Shown one piece after another: positions 23,347 to 34,110 of a DNA stretch of 64,000 nt. The notes under the pieces were generated by a model that saw only the letters and a list, made by a program, of their open reading frames with translations, did not search any database and had not been told where the DNA came from. A program made the translations under genes and the position numbers. Source of the stretch: Gordionus sp. m RMFG-2023 (lineage: Eukaryota > Nematomorpha > Gordioida > Chordodea > Parachordodidae); assembly GCF_954871325.1 (NCBI RefSeq), contig NC_088775.1, positions 70,905,561 through 70,969,560 of the forward strand, written 5' to 3'. Each line of letters opens with the position of its first letter. Position 1 is the first letter of the stretch.

Positions 23347-23480
23347 AGATTCATAGGCGTAGCCAGGGGGGGGGGCAAGGGGAAATTCCCCCCCTTCAGA
23401 AATTTATCACTTTTTGTAAATATCATTTTTAGCTAATAAAAAATATCCCCCATAGTCCTCCCCCCACTCCCTGACCCTCA
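23347..23480 (+). repeat. GGCGTAGCCAGG element end with poly-G
   Basis: ATAGGCGTAGCCAGG followed by a G-run and a mirrored C-run resembles the termini of the MITE 18892-19494 and the ends near 42735. The other terminus was not identified. Confidence 0.4.
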
Positions 23481-25180
23481 AATATGTATACATAAATCTT
23501 AAATAATAATTTGAAAGAAAGAATGTAAAAGTTGATATTTATTTATAAAACTATTCATCATAATTTATAAATTTTTGGGAAAATAAATTTATAAATATAT
23601 AAAATGAACCAAAAATGTTTTTTAATAAATGGAATATAAGCCAAAGATAAGTCTTAAGACAGAGTGAAATGTATTAAAATTATTAATAATAGATCCATAA
23701 AATTACTAAATAATATAATATATCAAATATAATTATAAAGTGAGTAATTTTAATTTATTTATCTTAATAAAAGTAAAATATAATTATAAAACTATTGATA
23801 AAATTAAATCATAAATTAAAAAAAATATTAAAGCACAATACAAACAGTGGAATATCATATGTCGTAGATTTACAGTATATCTAATTATCAAATGACAATC
23901 AAGTAATTTTTACCAATATAGCGAATCATATATTTTACAGAAAACTATAAAATATTGATAAGGACATCAGAAAATATCTTTTAAAGACATTGTGGGATGA
24001 ATAATATGAAGATTAAATTTTAATATCATTTTTACTTAAAATAAATAGATGGCGTTAAATAATTGAATGCAAATTTTTACTATATTTAATATCAAGAGCA
24101 TTGATTAGTAAAATTTGTTAAATTATTAACTGTAATATATTCTCTAACTGTCAAATATGGTAAAAGTGGAATTTTACCTAGTATTTTATAACTAATTCTA
24201 TATAATAGAGTAAAATCAACTATATGTCTACTTACTTTTTATAAATAAATTTCTTATAATTGTTTGGAATAAATTATTACCATGATCTTATATTAAGGTT
24301 TATACAATACAAGTAATTTATTATATTTATATAAACTAATAAAAATATATTTCATATTTGTTCCAGGCTTATTGTCAAGGGTGTATATGTTCTCCGATGG
24401 CCATTAAAAATTCTAGAATAATTCTTAAGCTTTGTGTTAATTATTTTGAATTAGTATTTTAACGCTATGTATTATTTTACACGAAAGGTGAATAAAGAGG
24501 CTTTATATGTCGCTATGAGTTATGATCTCTTTGATTTTCTCCACCAAGAGATTTGGGACATTAAATTCACTTTCCTACTAGCGATGAAATAAACTTTAGA
24601 TAGTTTTCATGGCATATCCTATTCGGTAACTAGTCCAATAATTGAATAAAATTAACTAAACTGTGAATTGTTGCGATAATCCGATTTTTGCCCTAAGTTA
24701 CAATGTGTGAGAGTTAAATGATAAGCAACAATGGATGCACATGTGTGGTTCTAGTAAAAAATATGTAATTGACATTTTGTAGCATAGATTTTAAAATCGA
24801 GGTAGCTTTAATTTGTGCACAGGCTTTTTCAAATAAAACACCTTTTCGGAAGTATATTAGGATTTTGTCTGGTAGACAGTAAGCTGCAGTTAAAATCTAA
24901 AGTAAATGAAAAATATACCTGATATAATAAGTGTTATATTGTGAGATTTGTATTTACTCATATACATCTATTTGAGGGTCCCATTGGTTTTCTTCAGAAT
25001 CACGAATAAGATGGACTTGATAAGACATCCTAAGCACAATTTTTTATTGTATAAATAAATTTCACCGATTTTTGGCAAATGAATGCTTCCAGTGAATAAT
25101 TCTATGAGTCACAATATTTCAATGAGCATGGGTATTTTTGGATGTAAATATCTATTTCCAGAGTTTTAAAAAAATAAGAT
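23481..25180. other. AT-rich region, no gene recognised
   Basis: No convincing exon, transposase motif or terminal repeat pair was found. The sequence has long A+T runs and only short open frames. Confidence 0.4.
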
Positions 25181-25184
25181 TTTT

Positions 25185-25625
25185 TTGCCCAAAACTTTGA
25201 GCAAAAAATCTTTAAATCTCACAAAATCGAAAATTTTCAAACCCAACCTCGTCAGTATTTTTTAAAAAAATAACCCAGCCTGGAAATATTTTGATCAGGA
25301 TTGGATTTTTATTTTTGATCATTTTTTGACCAGGCTCTGATTTTTATTTTTGAGCATTTTTTCTACTAGCACGGTCGAAAATTTTTAATATTTCATTATT
25401 TTGGAAAATCTTGGCCGCATTTTGCAAATTGTTTCAAAAAGAAATTGAAAATATGAGCAATAAATGGATAATAGTAAACATTCTATTATGATATTCCAAC
25501 ATTTTTCAACTTATTAATTAAATTTTAATTATCCTTTTTTAAACCCTGGATTTTTTATTTATTAAATTTTATGCCCTTCCCGAATTTTTGTACTGCCCTG
25601 TCAGGGCCCACCTAGCAGGTCTCTG
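25185..25625 (-). repeat. CAGAGACCTGC-family right end
   Basis: Several CCAGGCTCTGATT/CCCAGCCTGG motifs lead to GCAGGTCTCTG at 25614-25624, followed by ATTTAAAT. It is an inverted family end like that at 37144. The matching left end could not be assigned. Confidence 0.45.
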
Positions 25626-26149
25626 ATTTAAATTAAAAGTTAATTTTGATATTGTTATTTCTAAAAACAAATAGTAAAATGGTTAATCAAAATGAATCCC
25701 GGGGGAAAAAAACCACGGAAAATAAACTCCCAGGAAAAAAAAACTTTTTAGTATATTTTTATTTGGATTATAATGGACATAGTCATATTTATAAGATATA
25801 GACAAATTTTAGAAAAAAATATAAAATATTATTTTAAGGCCCTATTCATTATTTAAAGATAACTCATATACCCTCCATTAAAAATGCTTAAAAAAGATAA
25901 AATGCTGAAGTTCAAATTGGTACTGGAAAAAAAATACCCCATAACCCATGTATTTCTTATTTTCGTAAAAATTATTTGCTATAGTAATAAATACAATATC
26001 CATCCTTAAAGCAGACTAAATTTGACAAAATTTTGCAATAAGATATGTTTATTTTATTGGTATGTCATTATTATGTATATACAAATTTAATAATCTAGAA
26101 TAATAATTATATAGGTTGACATTTAATATTGAAAGAAATCGCTCACATA

Positions 26150-26470
26150 AAATCTGGAAGGCTTCGCACCCCATCACGGTATTCCTCGCAAATTTTCTTT
26201 AACCGAATCTGGCTATTGTAACTCTGCGATTTTGTTTTCGGTGTCCAACTACATACGCGCCATCGTTCAAGTTTGGTTTCATTAGTAGCCACCTATCATT
26301 TCATTTTTTTTAATCAATACCCAGATTGATGTGTGTTTATTCCTAATAGAAAAACGATGATTCCAACCTTCGCATTGATTATTTGTACGTTCTTTGTCGG
26401 ATAGAGTGCTCTGATTCACGTTTCAAGTTTCTGGAGGAAGTCGGGGCTCAATTCGACGTGTTTGGAATTA
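26150..26470 (-). mobile_element. MULE transposase relic
   Basis: A minus-strand frame reads VNQSTLSDKERTNNQCEGWN, then HRFSIRNKHTSIWVLIKK. This is the C-terminal signature of Mutator-like (MULE) transposases (RTNN..EGW...F). Frame-changed sequence resembling KKICEEYRDGVRSLPDF follows. Only about 100 residues' worth remain, without the catalytic core or visible termini. Confidence 0.65.
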
Positions 26471-26531
26471 AGAATTGCTTTTTGTGACTTCTCTTGATAT
26501 TTCATTGATATAAATTATTTATTAATATAGT

Positions 26532-26575
26532 ATACTAGCTAAAAACCCGTCATGAATGACGGGGTTGAGGGGTAA
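26532..26575 (-). mobile_element. Possible Helitron 3' terminus
   Basis: Read on the minus strand, the hairpin CCCGTCATTCATGACGGG is followed by TTTTTAGCTAG and then T. A terminal hairpin shortly before a CTRR end facing T is the Helitron 3'-end pattern. No Rep/helicase coding or 5' TC end was found, so this rests on one short motif. Confidence 0.3.
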
Positions 26576-26689
26576 TTAGTTAGTTTTTCTCTCTACCTTT
26601 ATGATAGTTGTTTATTTGAAAATAATATCTTTTTTCTTTATAACCCCCTCTCCCCTTCAGTCCAGGTCCCCAGGCCTGCAAATAAATTT

Positions 26690-26990
26690 GTTTTAGGTCA
26701 ATGTCTGATCCATAGTGGATAATATCCCAAGCGTCCAAGCTGATCATAATTTTGAAAAATTTTCCCTAAACCCAGTCCAATATAATTCATAAAAATTTTC
26801 CAAGTCCAGCCCAACCCATAATAATTTTGAAAAATTTTTCTCGAACCTGGCCAACGCGTAACAATTTTGAAATTTTTTTCTCAAGCCTGGAGATAAGTAA
26901 ATCTCTAAAAACCATATTCATTCTTTATTCATTTTAATCCCGCTCAATCCTATTCAGACCAAGCCCAACTCATTAGGACTAATAGTAAAT
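26690..26990. repeat. Degenerate repeat with CCCAACCCATAATAATTTTG units
   Basis: Four or five loose 35-45-bp units carry AATTTTGAAAAATTTT plus a CCAGCCCAA/CCTGGCCAA block. They resemble the spaced GC motifs of the CAGAGACC family but with no terminus visible. Non-coding. Confidence 0.35.
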
Positions 26991-27942
26991 ACTGTTTTTT
27001 GAGTAAAAATATATTTAAATTAGCTTTTACCTGAGACCCATATAAATATTATGCCTAATATATAATATAAAAAAAATCCCAACAGGTTCATGCTCATAAT
27101 CATGTTGAGAAAATTTTCTCAAGCCCGCTAAAGACCATAATAATTTTGTCAGTTAAGAACTGAAATAAAATATGTAAAAGTCATAATTCATTTAAAAATA
27201 CAATCAGAATATGAAAGTTGCATGAGCATTGGTTTTTTGATCAGGCCTAGAATGTCTAACCCATATCCCATATTTAAAATTCAAAAATCTTCAAGCATCT
27301 CTATTTTAAATTTTATCCAATATGATTACCAACACAAATTTAAATTTTGATATTTCTAATACTCTTAATGCTCACTGTATTGCAACAATTTTACCTCTTT
27401 TTCTCCTAAATTTTAATATTTTTATAAAATCTATTAATAAAATATATACCATACACACAAACTAAATATTTACCCTTCAACATCGTCAGCTAGTTATGGT
27501 AATAAATGACAAAATTTTAAAAATATCAGCTATTATTTAATATATATATAATTAATATTTTAAATTTTATTATATTCAAGTAGGTGCATGCGTAAAGCAT
27601 ACCCCTTTGAAACGGGAGGTTTGTGTTCGACTAGACAGCCAAAAATTACATTACATTATATAGTCTCCTTAAATTTTAAATACATTAGGGAGATACGAAA
27701 ACGATAGTGTTTTGATTATGGAGATTATACAGGGTAAGTTATTATAATAAAAACAAAAAGTTAAAAGAATGAAACAATATGTGTCTTTATTTTTACATAA
27801 TACTTAAAAAATAAATGACGATTCATTAATATATAACTAAACAAACACTACAAAAATACATATGGTAAAATTTTAATGTAATTTTTTTGCATATTACTAT
27901 ACTTTCATTTTTTTTTAAAATACAGTTTAATATTTTTTTTAA

Positions 27943-28060
27943 ATGTTTAATATACGACAAATTTTATATAGTAACACAAATAATACAAATTCATATACAT
28001 CAAATCCTGATCCATTTTATTCTAATTCACAAATGTTTAATATACGACAAATTTTATATA
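27943..28060 (+). repeat. 90-bp in-frame tandem duplication at the transposase start
   Basis: The unit starting at 27943 (ATGTTTAATATACGACAAAT) begins again at 28033, exactly 30 codons later. The second copy continues across the inserted element, resuming at 28873 with GTAACACAAATATTACAAAT. The unit's first bases also appear at 29446-29461 within the coding region. Confidence 0.75.
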
Positions 28061-28870
28061 CAGTGAAACGATACACATGTTTAAATATACTATAAAAGGG
28101 GGTAAACAAAATAAGATTTTATTTTTAATAGAATAAAGATTGAAATTAAATATGGACAAGCAATTAATTAAGAAGATTAATAGTTGATTAATCATTATAA
28201 AAAAAATGTGTAATTTATGATGAAAAATGAATTTTTTTTTTTATTTTCTTTGAGAATGCTCAAGTAAGATATTTGATTAAATTTCATTTAAAATTCTAAA
28301 TCATTTTTTGTAAAAAGTCTTTTTAATATTTTAGAATTTCTTAAATGTAATCTATTTTGTATATCCATTTATTTCGATAAAAATATGATAATCAAATATA
28401 TAAAAATGTTACAGAATAAATAATTAATAAGAAATAAAAATCAAATTAATGTATATATATTTATCAAACATTTGTTGTTTTTCCGGCATTGATAACATTT
28501 TGGTAACTATATCTAATTTTTCTTTATTCCAATATTTGTGTATTCTTTTTGGTCTTTGAATTCTCGACGAAGATTGGGAGTTTTCATTTAAATTGGAAAA
28601 ATTAGTATTACTATTGGATAATAAAGATTCTATATTAAGCATTTTTTTTTATTATTTAAGAAAAATTAAAAATAATTAATATGTAAGTATTTTAATTTTT
28701 TATTTTGAATTAAATTTTAACACATTTTTTTTATAATGATTAATCAACTATAAATCTTCTTAATTAATTGCTTGTCCATATTTAATTTCAATCTTTATTC
28801 TATTAAAAATAAAATCTTATTTTGTTTACCCCCTTTTATAGTATATTTAAACATGTGTATCGTTTCACTG
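28061..28870 (-). mobile_element. Young 810-bp Tc1/mariner-type element with 150-bp inverted ends
   Basis: Begins CAGTGAAACGATACACATG and ends with its inverse. The two arms are identical over about 150 bp except for one base, and TA flanks both sides (28059-28060 and 28871-28872). It inserted inside the coding start of the element 27730-30182. A minus-strand ORF at 28424-28642 is retained. Near-identical arms point to a recent insertion. Confidence 0.9.
28424..28642 (-). CDS. N-terminal fragment of an IS630-like transposase
   Basis: A 72-codon frame in the inner element reads RIQRPKRIHKYWNKEKLDIV, then TKMLSMPEKQQMFDKYI. The host element reads AIPRRKYKNWNNEKIDIAKK, then LLSVPEKEQMKMKYIAKYL, so the two are diverged versions of the same N-terminal DNA-binding region. 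The frame stops before any catalytic domain. Whether it makes a functional terminal-binding protein is unknown. Confidence 0.6.
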   Translation of the reverse strand: MLNIESLLSNSNTNFSNLNENSQSSSRIQRPKRIHKYWNKEKLDIVTKMLSMPEKQQMFDKYIYINLIFISY

Positions 28871-30182
28871 TAGTAGTAACACAAATATTACAAATTCATT
28901 TACATCAAATCCTGATCCTGTTTATTCTAATTCAATACCTAATATATCTGCTACAAATAATTTCCATATTATAAATTCTCCCTCTTTAAGTGGTGATTCT
29001 ATTTTTGATCCAGCAAATTTAATCTCGGCAATTCCAAGAAGGAAATATAAAAACTGGAATAATGAAAAAATAGATATAGCAAAAAAATTATTATCTGTAC
29101 CTGAGAAGGAGCAAATGAAAATGAAATATATCGCTAAGTATTTAGATATGTCTTTATCGTCTATTAATAAATTAAGACGCGAAACATTTCCCGAAATCAT
29201 CGGAGACCCTTTAAAAGATTATGTGATTGGAAAGTGAGGCAGGAAAAAAAAAGACACATTCAATATGGAAAGAAAAATTATGGAACTTTTAATGGCGAAC
29301 AATACATTAACTATTAAAGGTATTATAGAAAATTTACCTCCAGGATTTCCTAGAAATGAAGGAACAATAAGATATATTTAAAAAATAGGATGGTCCAAAA
29401 AACGTGCAGAAAAGGAACCTGACAGGAGGAACACACCCGACACAGTCAATATACGACAAATTTATTGTATAAAAATATTGAATATTGCCAGAGAAAAAAT
29501 ATTTTTCTTCGACGAGACAGGCATAAATTTACATATTGTACCTGTTTACGCCTGGGCACCATACAACGTTACGCCAACTGTTTATCACATCATCGAGGGA
29601 GCTTATAATAGCCTACTATTTCGAGAATATATGATAGAACTAATTAATATCATACCAAGTGATGCAGTTATTGTTATGGACAATGCATTGATCCATAAAA
29701 GTCACATTGATAGTTTTAAAGAGCGAATAGAATATTTGCCACCCTATTTGCCGCAACTAAATCCAATAGAGAATTTTTTTGGGGTATTAAAAAACAAATA
29801 TAGGTCAATCAATCCCCGACCAAATACAAGAAACGAAATCGTTCATAATGTAACATCAATTCTGAATGAATTTACTATTCCTTATGACTTTTCAAGTTAT
29901 TATAATAAGATGCATCAATATTTGGAGAGTGGCTATCGAGGACAACCATTGGATTAAGGTAAATTTATAAAAGTATGATTTATATTTAAATATATTTTAA
30001 AGGAATATAGAAAATCGGAATACATAAAGAAAAAACGAAAATCAAATGGTCCAATTTTTTATATTTTAATGCATTATTTAATATATTTGATCGTCATTTA
30101 TTTTTTGAGTATTATGTAAAAATAAAAAAACATATGGTTAAATCTTTTTAATTTTTTGCTTTTATTATATTAATTTACCCTG

Positions 30183-30574
30183 TTATATATTAGATTACCA
30201 TGGGCATTCGCTTATAAATTTATTTATCTATATAAATTATTGCTAGGTTATACTAAAATATAAGAGTGTATAAAAACAATCCTCCACTTAAAAGAAATAT
30301 AAATTCAAATTTGTAAAAACAAAATTCCAAATAAAAATTAGCAAAAAAGTAAAAATTAAAACATTATTTACCTTACTTTACCCAACCTCCAGATATTAAT
30401 ACTCTAATAATTCATCACCACTCTTCAATTTTTGATTTGAAGAAGATCTCGTAGAAGAATGTTACTATTTTAATTTGAAATTTCTAAGATTTTATTTCAT
30501 GGGGTTTCCATGGGGTTTTTTCCACAGGATTTTTTCGGGGTACCAATCGAAATATATATAGAGATATATTAAGT
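30183..30574. other. AT-rich spacer, nothing recognised
   Basis: Non-coding AT-rich sequence between the IS630-like element and the GC-ended element that follows. Confidence 0.4.
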
Positions 30575-32565
30575 GACCAATCTATTAGAAGTATGCATTG
30601 GGCGAGTTTTTATTTTTACCCTACCCGCCTACGCCCGTTCATATTTTTTTCAACATTGGGCTGGTGCCGGGCGGTTTAAAAAAGTTTTAAGTAATAGGTG
30701 GGCGGGTGAATTTTTAATTAATTTCAGGGGAAAAGAGCAGAACAGATTTCAATTTATTAAAAATAATAGTTTTATATCATAATATTGCATATTATATATG
30801 TTTAATTAAAAATACATTAAAATATATAATAAAGAGCCAAACCAGCCTTAAAATAATTTTTAAACATTAAGCAAGCGGACGTGCAAGTAATAATATTTTT
30901 ATTTTAATGGATAATTAATTAATATGCTATATAATAATATGTGCTTTATTGGAATATTCACAGTCCTGATCATATCTTATCTCTTAACTCTCCAAGTGAT
31001 AAAAATTTTTATTATAAAAGTTATAGTTAATTTCTTGTGAATTGATTATGAAAAGTTTGAAATTCATAAAATACTGGGAGATCCAGTATAATATTCTTGG
31101 AGCACTTGTCATTTTAATAATATGGATATGTAGTTTAATTTTTGGAAGAAGAATTAGAAGGAGTAGGAATGTAAGGATTAAAGGTCAAACATTGACCATC
31201 GAAGGACATAATGGAGAAGAAGATGTGATGGGTAAGGTAACCTGGTTACCTGTACAGGAATTGATCAAAGGATGGACTGATAGTAGCCTAAGAAAGTTGA
31301 ATATAAATGATAGGATTGATAACACGCAAAAAAGAGACCGTTATAGAGGGAACAATCAATTGGGGCCATATAGATGGTCAAGAGAAAATTCGCAGGGAAG
31401 ACGAATGGAAATAAGGCCAGGTTTTAATCCACGGGGAAAAGAAAATCTAAATTGTTATAATTGTGGAAAACAGGGCCATATGGTAAGAGATTGCCAAGAA
31501 ACGAAATGTTTCGAATGTGGAAAATTTGGACATATAGCTCCTTATTGCCCGGGAAAACGTGATAAATTACGTTGTGCGGGTTGTGGACGATTTGGTCATA
31601 ATAGGGAAGATTGTAATGTTGCCAATTTCAATACAAGGGGCGGTTTTCCACAGAGAGATATGGCTCAAATTGCTCCAAATGTAAGAATTCTTGAAAGCGA
31701 GAAAAATAAGGATATAGAAATATCCAATTTAAATGAGAATAAAAGTTTAAATAATATATGTTTTCGATGCCGCAAGGAAGGACATGTTGCGAGAGAATGT
31801 CAGTATTTATGACTATATGATAGCAAAAATATACCACAGAGGTCGAGAAGCGGTGGGTCAAAAAAATGGAAAAATTTAATTGGGCGGGAAATTTGGAGGC
31901 GGATAAAATTCAGCTGGTTTTTGGTTAAAAACCCCTCTACTCTATAGTACCTTACTACTGTTCAAAATACCCCCTAAGAATTACTCCCTTGATCTTAATG
32001 ATATAGTAAACATTTATAAAAGAACTAACCACCCCCCCCCCCCCACCCCACACCACCTCCACTATTTCATACCTTTCAAAATATATTTTCTGATTCGAAA
32101 TAATTTTATATATATTAATTATTCGTATCTTCTAAAGTAAGGTTTGTTTTAAAAGTCGCTGTTTTAGATAAATTTGACCTTACCCCCATAGTTTTAAATA
32201 AATATTCCCGTCCGCCTATTAGTTGAATTCTTTTGCCTTGGGGGGGGGGGAAATTTTCATCCACATCGATGTTATATACTTCCATGCAAATCAAATTCAA
32301 CATGTTTTTGATATGCTTTTTTTTACTTCTTAATTTCTTCCGACAACAACATCCTCAGTTGTCGGAACTTTGGTATTAAAAATGTTGAAATTTTATGTAG
32401 CCTATTTTTTAAAAATGTTTACTTAAATGATTTTAAATAACAAATAAATGTTGAAATTTTTTTAACTCGCCCTCCCATTGTTCAAATATTTTTAACCCGT
32501 CAGCTCACTTCGATGGGCGGACGTGGGGGTCGGGGTAAAATCCTGCCTATAGCGGATCTCTAGTT
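30575..32565. mobile_element. Element with GGGCGGG-rich ends carrying a retroelement fragment
   Basis: Left sequence 30580-30720 (ACCCTACCCGCCTACGCCC, GGTGGGCGGGTG) mirrors right sequence 32460-32565 (CTCGCCCTCCC, GATGGGCGGACG, ending GGATCTCTAG). Similar GC-rich ends occur at 35690-35925 and 40874-42130. The interior holds the zinc-knuckle fossil 31042-31865. Exact termini and a target duplication were not established. Confidence 0.35.
31042..31865 (+). mobile_element. Fossil LTR-type retroelement fragment (zinc-knuckle region)
   Basis: One open frame ending at 31812 carries four CCHC zinc knuckles in its second half (CYNCGKQGHMVRDC, CFECGKFGHIAPYC, CAGCGRFGHNREDC, CFRCRKEGHVAREC), typical of the nucleocapsid part of Gag. 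Similarity to the right-edge retroelement continues past the stop to about 31865. Protease, reverse transcriptase and LTRs are absent here, so this is a dead partial copy. Its frame is better kept than that of the right-edge copy. Confidence 0.7.
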
Positions 32566-32569
32566 TTTC

Positions 32570-33227
32570 TTTTTTCTATGTAATAAATTTGTCAACTTTA
32601 TTAACCATGAACACTGGTTTACCAAACACGAATTTTCTATTACGGAGATCGGGAGTATTTGGCAAGGATTTTGTTTTTTTACTAATTTTTGTTTTTAATC
32701 ATACAGCAAAATGATAATCTGCCATAATAGTTTAATCTATCTGCGAAATAAAGAAATTCTGAGATTTCTGGCATTAGTTTTTAAAGTTAATCCTAAATAT
32801 GTCCGAGCTTTATTTACACCCTCCTCCCCCTCAAATATTGCTGACGCGCTGCACTGAATATGCATACACAATTAAAGATATAACATTAGTTATTGACCTC
32901 AAAATTTTACCCAAGTGGTTTTATATTATTTTTAAATATGTATCTTTTTTTTGTGAAAACCTTTTTACTCCTACAGATTTTTTCTTCCGTCTTTTATTAT
33001 TAGGCTTTTTCCCAGAATTTTTTTTCTTCTTGAGATTTTTTTTCCTACCGTTCGGTGCATGTTTAATTTATTTTTCTGGCATCTGCCATCTTTAGGCCAA
33101 AAAATTAAAATAAATCTTGGAATAAATAGATGTTTTAAAAAATATATACTTTAAAAATTAATAATAACCGTAGTTGTCAAAATATTGTCCTTATTATTCA
33201 AAATTGATGATAATCTTCACAGGTAGA
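32570..33227. other. Intergenic, no gene recognised
   Basis: AT-rich sequence with a purine/pyrimidine-skewed stretch at 32940-33060. Open frames here are low-complexity (Phe/Leu or Lys/Arg) and have no domain. Confidence 0.4.
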
Positions 33228-34110
33228 ATGTCAAAAGGTTCAAACCAGTTCACAGACCATTTTAGAGGCTCACGTTCGTGTGGAAAATTTTTTAAAGGTT
33301 CAGGTTATGTAAATAATCATGGTTTATACCGGTTTTATGGTTCAGATCCCTGTTTTCATAGTATAAATATTTTAGAACCCTTTTCGAATATTTTTATATT
33401 AATGTAATATTGTTATAATATATAATATAAGTATTACTTTCTTAGACACACTTTGATTTTTAAGTGCAAGAGCTGAACCACTTACATAATTAATTTTTTG
33501 GATTTTTCTAAATGTAAATAAGTGAAAACGTGTCCCTCTGATAGGATTTTGATCCTGAATCAATCTAGTGGAATTACAACCGAACTATCAAACGACAACC
33601 CGAACGGGACTCCATTTTCTGATCTCTAATAAATGCATTAGAAATGCGGAAGTAGAATTTGTTGTGATGCAAACGAGGTTTTCAAAATCCAATTCATCGA
33701 TTCGACCTGCGGATTGGAAAATTAGAATTTTGGAATGGGAGTGATATAAATGAAGGTCATCGTTCGATCCGGTTCGAATCCGGTTTTCAAACCTAAAAGC
33801 TGACTCAAGACCGAACCGGACAGTTTTTCGTACAGATTCTTTTATGGTTTTGAATACTTATATAAAATTTAAAAATTTCAGCTTATATAAGAATAAAATA
33901 TAAATAGACAATAGTAATAATATTATTTTTTATTATCTTCAATAAGATTTGATTGAGAATTTTTTCCATAAGATATTCTGTAGCGTATGAATACATATCT
34001 TAATAATCTATTTCTTTTTTTAGTTTCACCTGCTTTAGAAAATAATTTTTCATAAGGAACTGAGATTTCTTGATTTTTTTTCTTCCCTTTCATCGAGATA
34101 TACAAGTTAA
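33228..34110 (-). mobile_element. hAT relic with GGTTCAAACC-type ends
   Basis: Minus-strand frame 33923-34105 reads EISVPYEKLFSKAGETKKRN, then RLLRYVFI: the hAT dimerisation motif (SVP.E.LFSKAGE...KRNRL). Flanking blocks at 33228-33380 and 33760-33850 are rich in AGGTTCAAACC, CCGGTTTTCAAACC and GAACCGAACCGG, similar to 5990-6060. The remainder of the transposase is not visible. Confidence 0.55.

Larger units (their letters stand above)
27943..29957 (+). pseudogene. IS630-like DDE transposase, interrupted
   Basis: DDE transposase for TA-targeted cut-and-paste movement. ATG at 27943 begins MFNIRQILYSNTNNTNSYTS. A 90-bp in-frame repeat restarts MFNIRQILYS at 28033. The frame is then cut by the 810-bp element at 28061 and resumes in phase after its removal (NTNITNSFTSNPDPVYSN). 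Helix-turn-helix-like sequence follows (KKLLSVPEKEQMKMKYIAKY). Internal stops are TGA at 29235-29237 and TAA at 29379-29381. The catalytic part is open from 29478: FFFDETGINLHI (Asp codon 29511), VIVMDNALIHKS (Asp codon 29679) and PYLPQLNPIENFFG (Glu codon 29769). Only 55 residues separate the two Asp, shorter than usual, so the core has probably lost residues. Confidence 0.85.
27730..30182 (+). mobile_element. IS630/Tc1-mariner-like transposon interrupted by a relative
   Basis: Inverted ends CAGGGTAAGTTATTATAATA and the right-end counterpart extend for about 100 bp at roughly 80% identity. The left flank is TA; the right flank is TT, probably a decayed TA. Without the 810-bp insertion at 28061-28870 the element is about 1.64 kb. 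It carries one plus-strand transposase frame (27943-29957). Confidence 0.85.

Noticed and set aside
27590-27655. tRNA-like segment with CCCTTTGAAACGGG and a GTTCGACT motif
   Set aside because: Anticodon and T stems do not pair well, no acceptor stem closes, and the D-arm region does not fit. At most a remote tRNA-derived remnant.
32921-33060. Lys/Arg-rich minus-strand sequence suggesting a protamine or ribosomal protein exon
   Set aside because: The basic peptides fall in two different frames with stops. The purine-rich run itself creates Lys/Arg codons.
33772-33790. RNA polymerase III B-box-like GGTTCGAATCC
   Set aside because: No A box at the right distance and no cloverleaf. It lies in the repeated GGTTCAAACC end of a hAT relic, which explains the motif.
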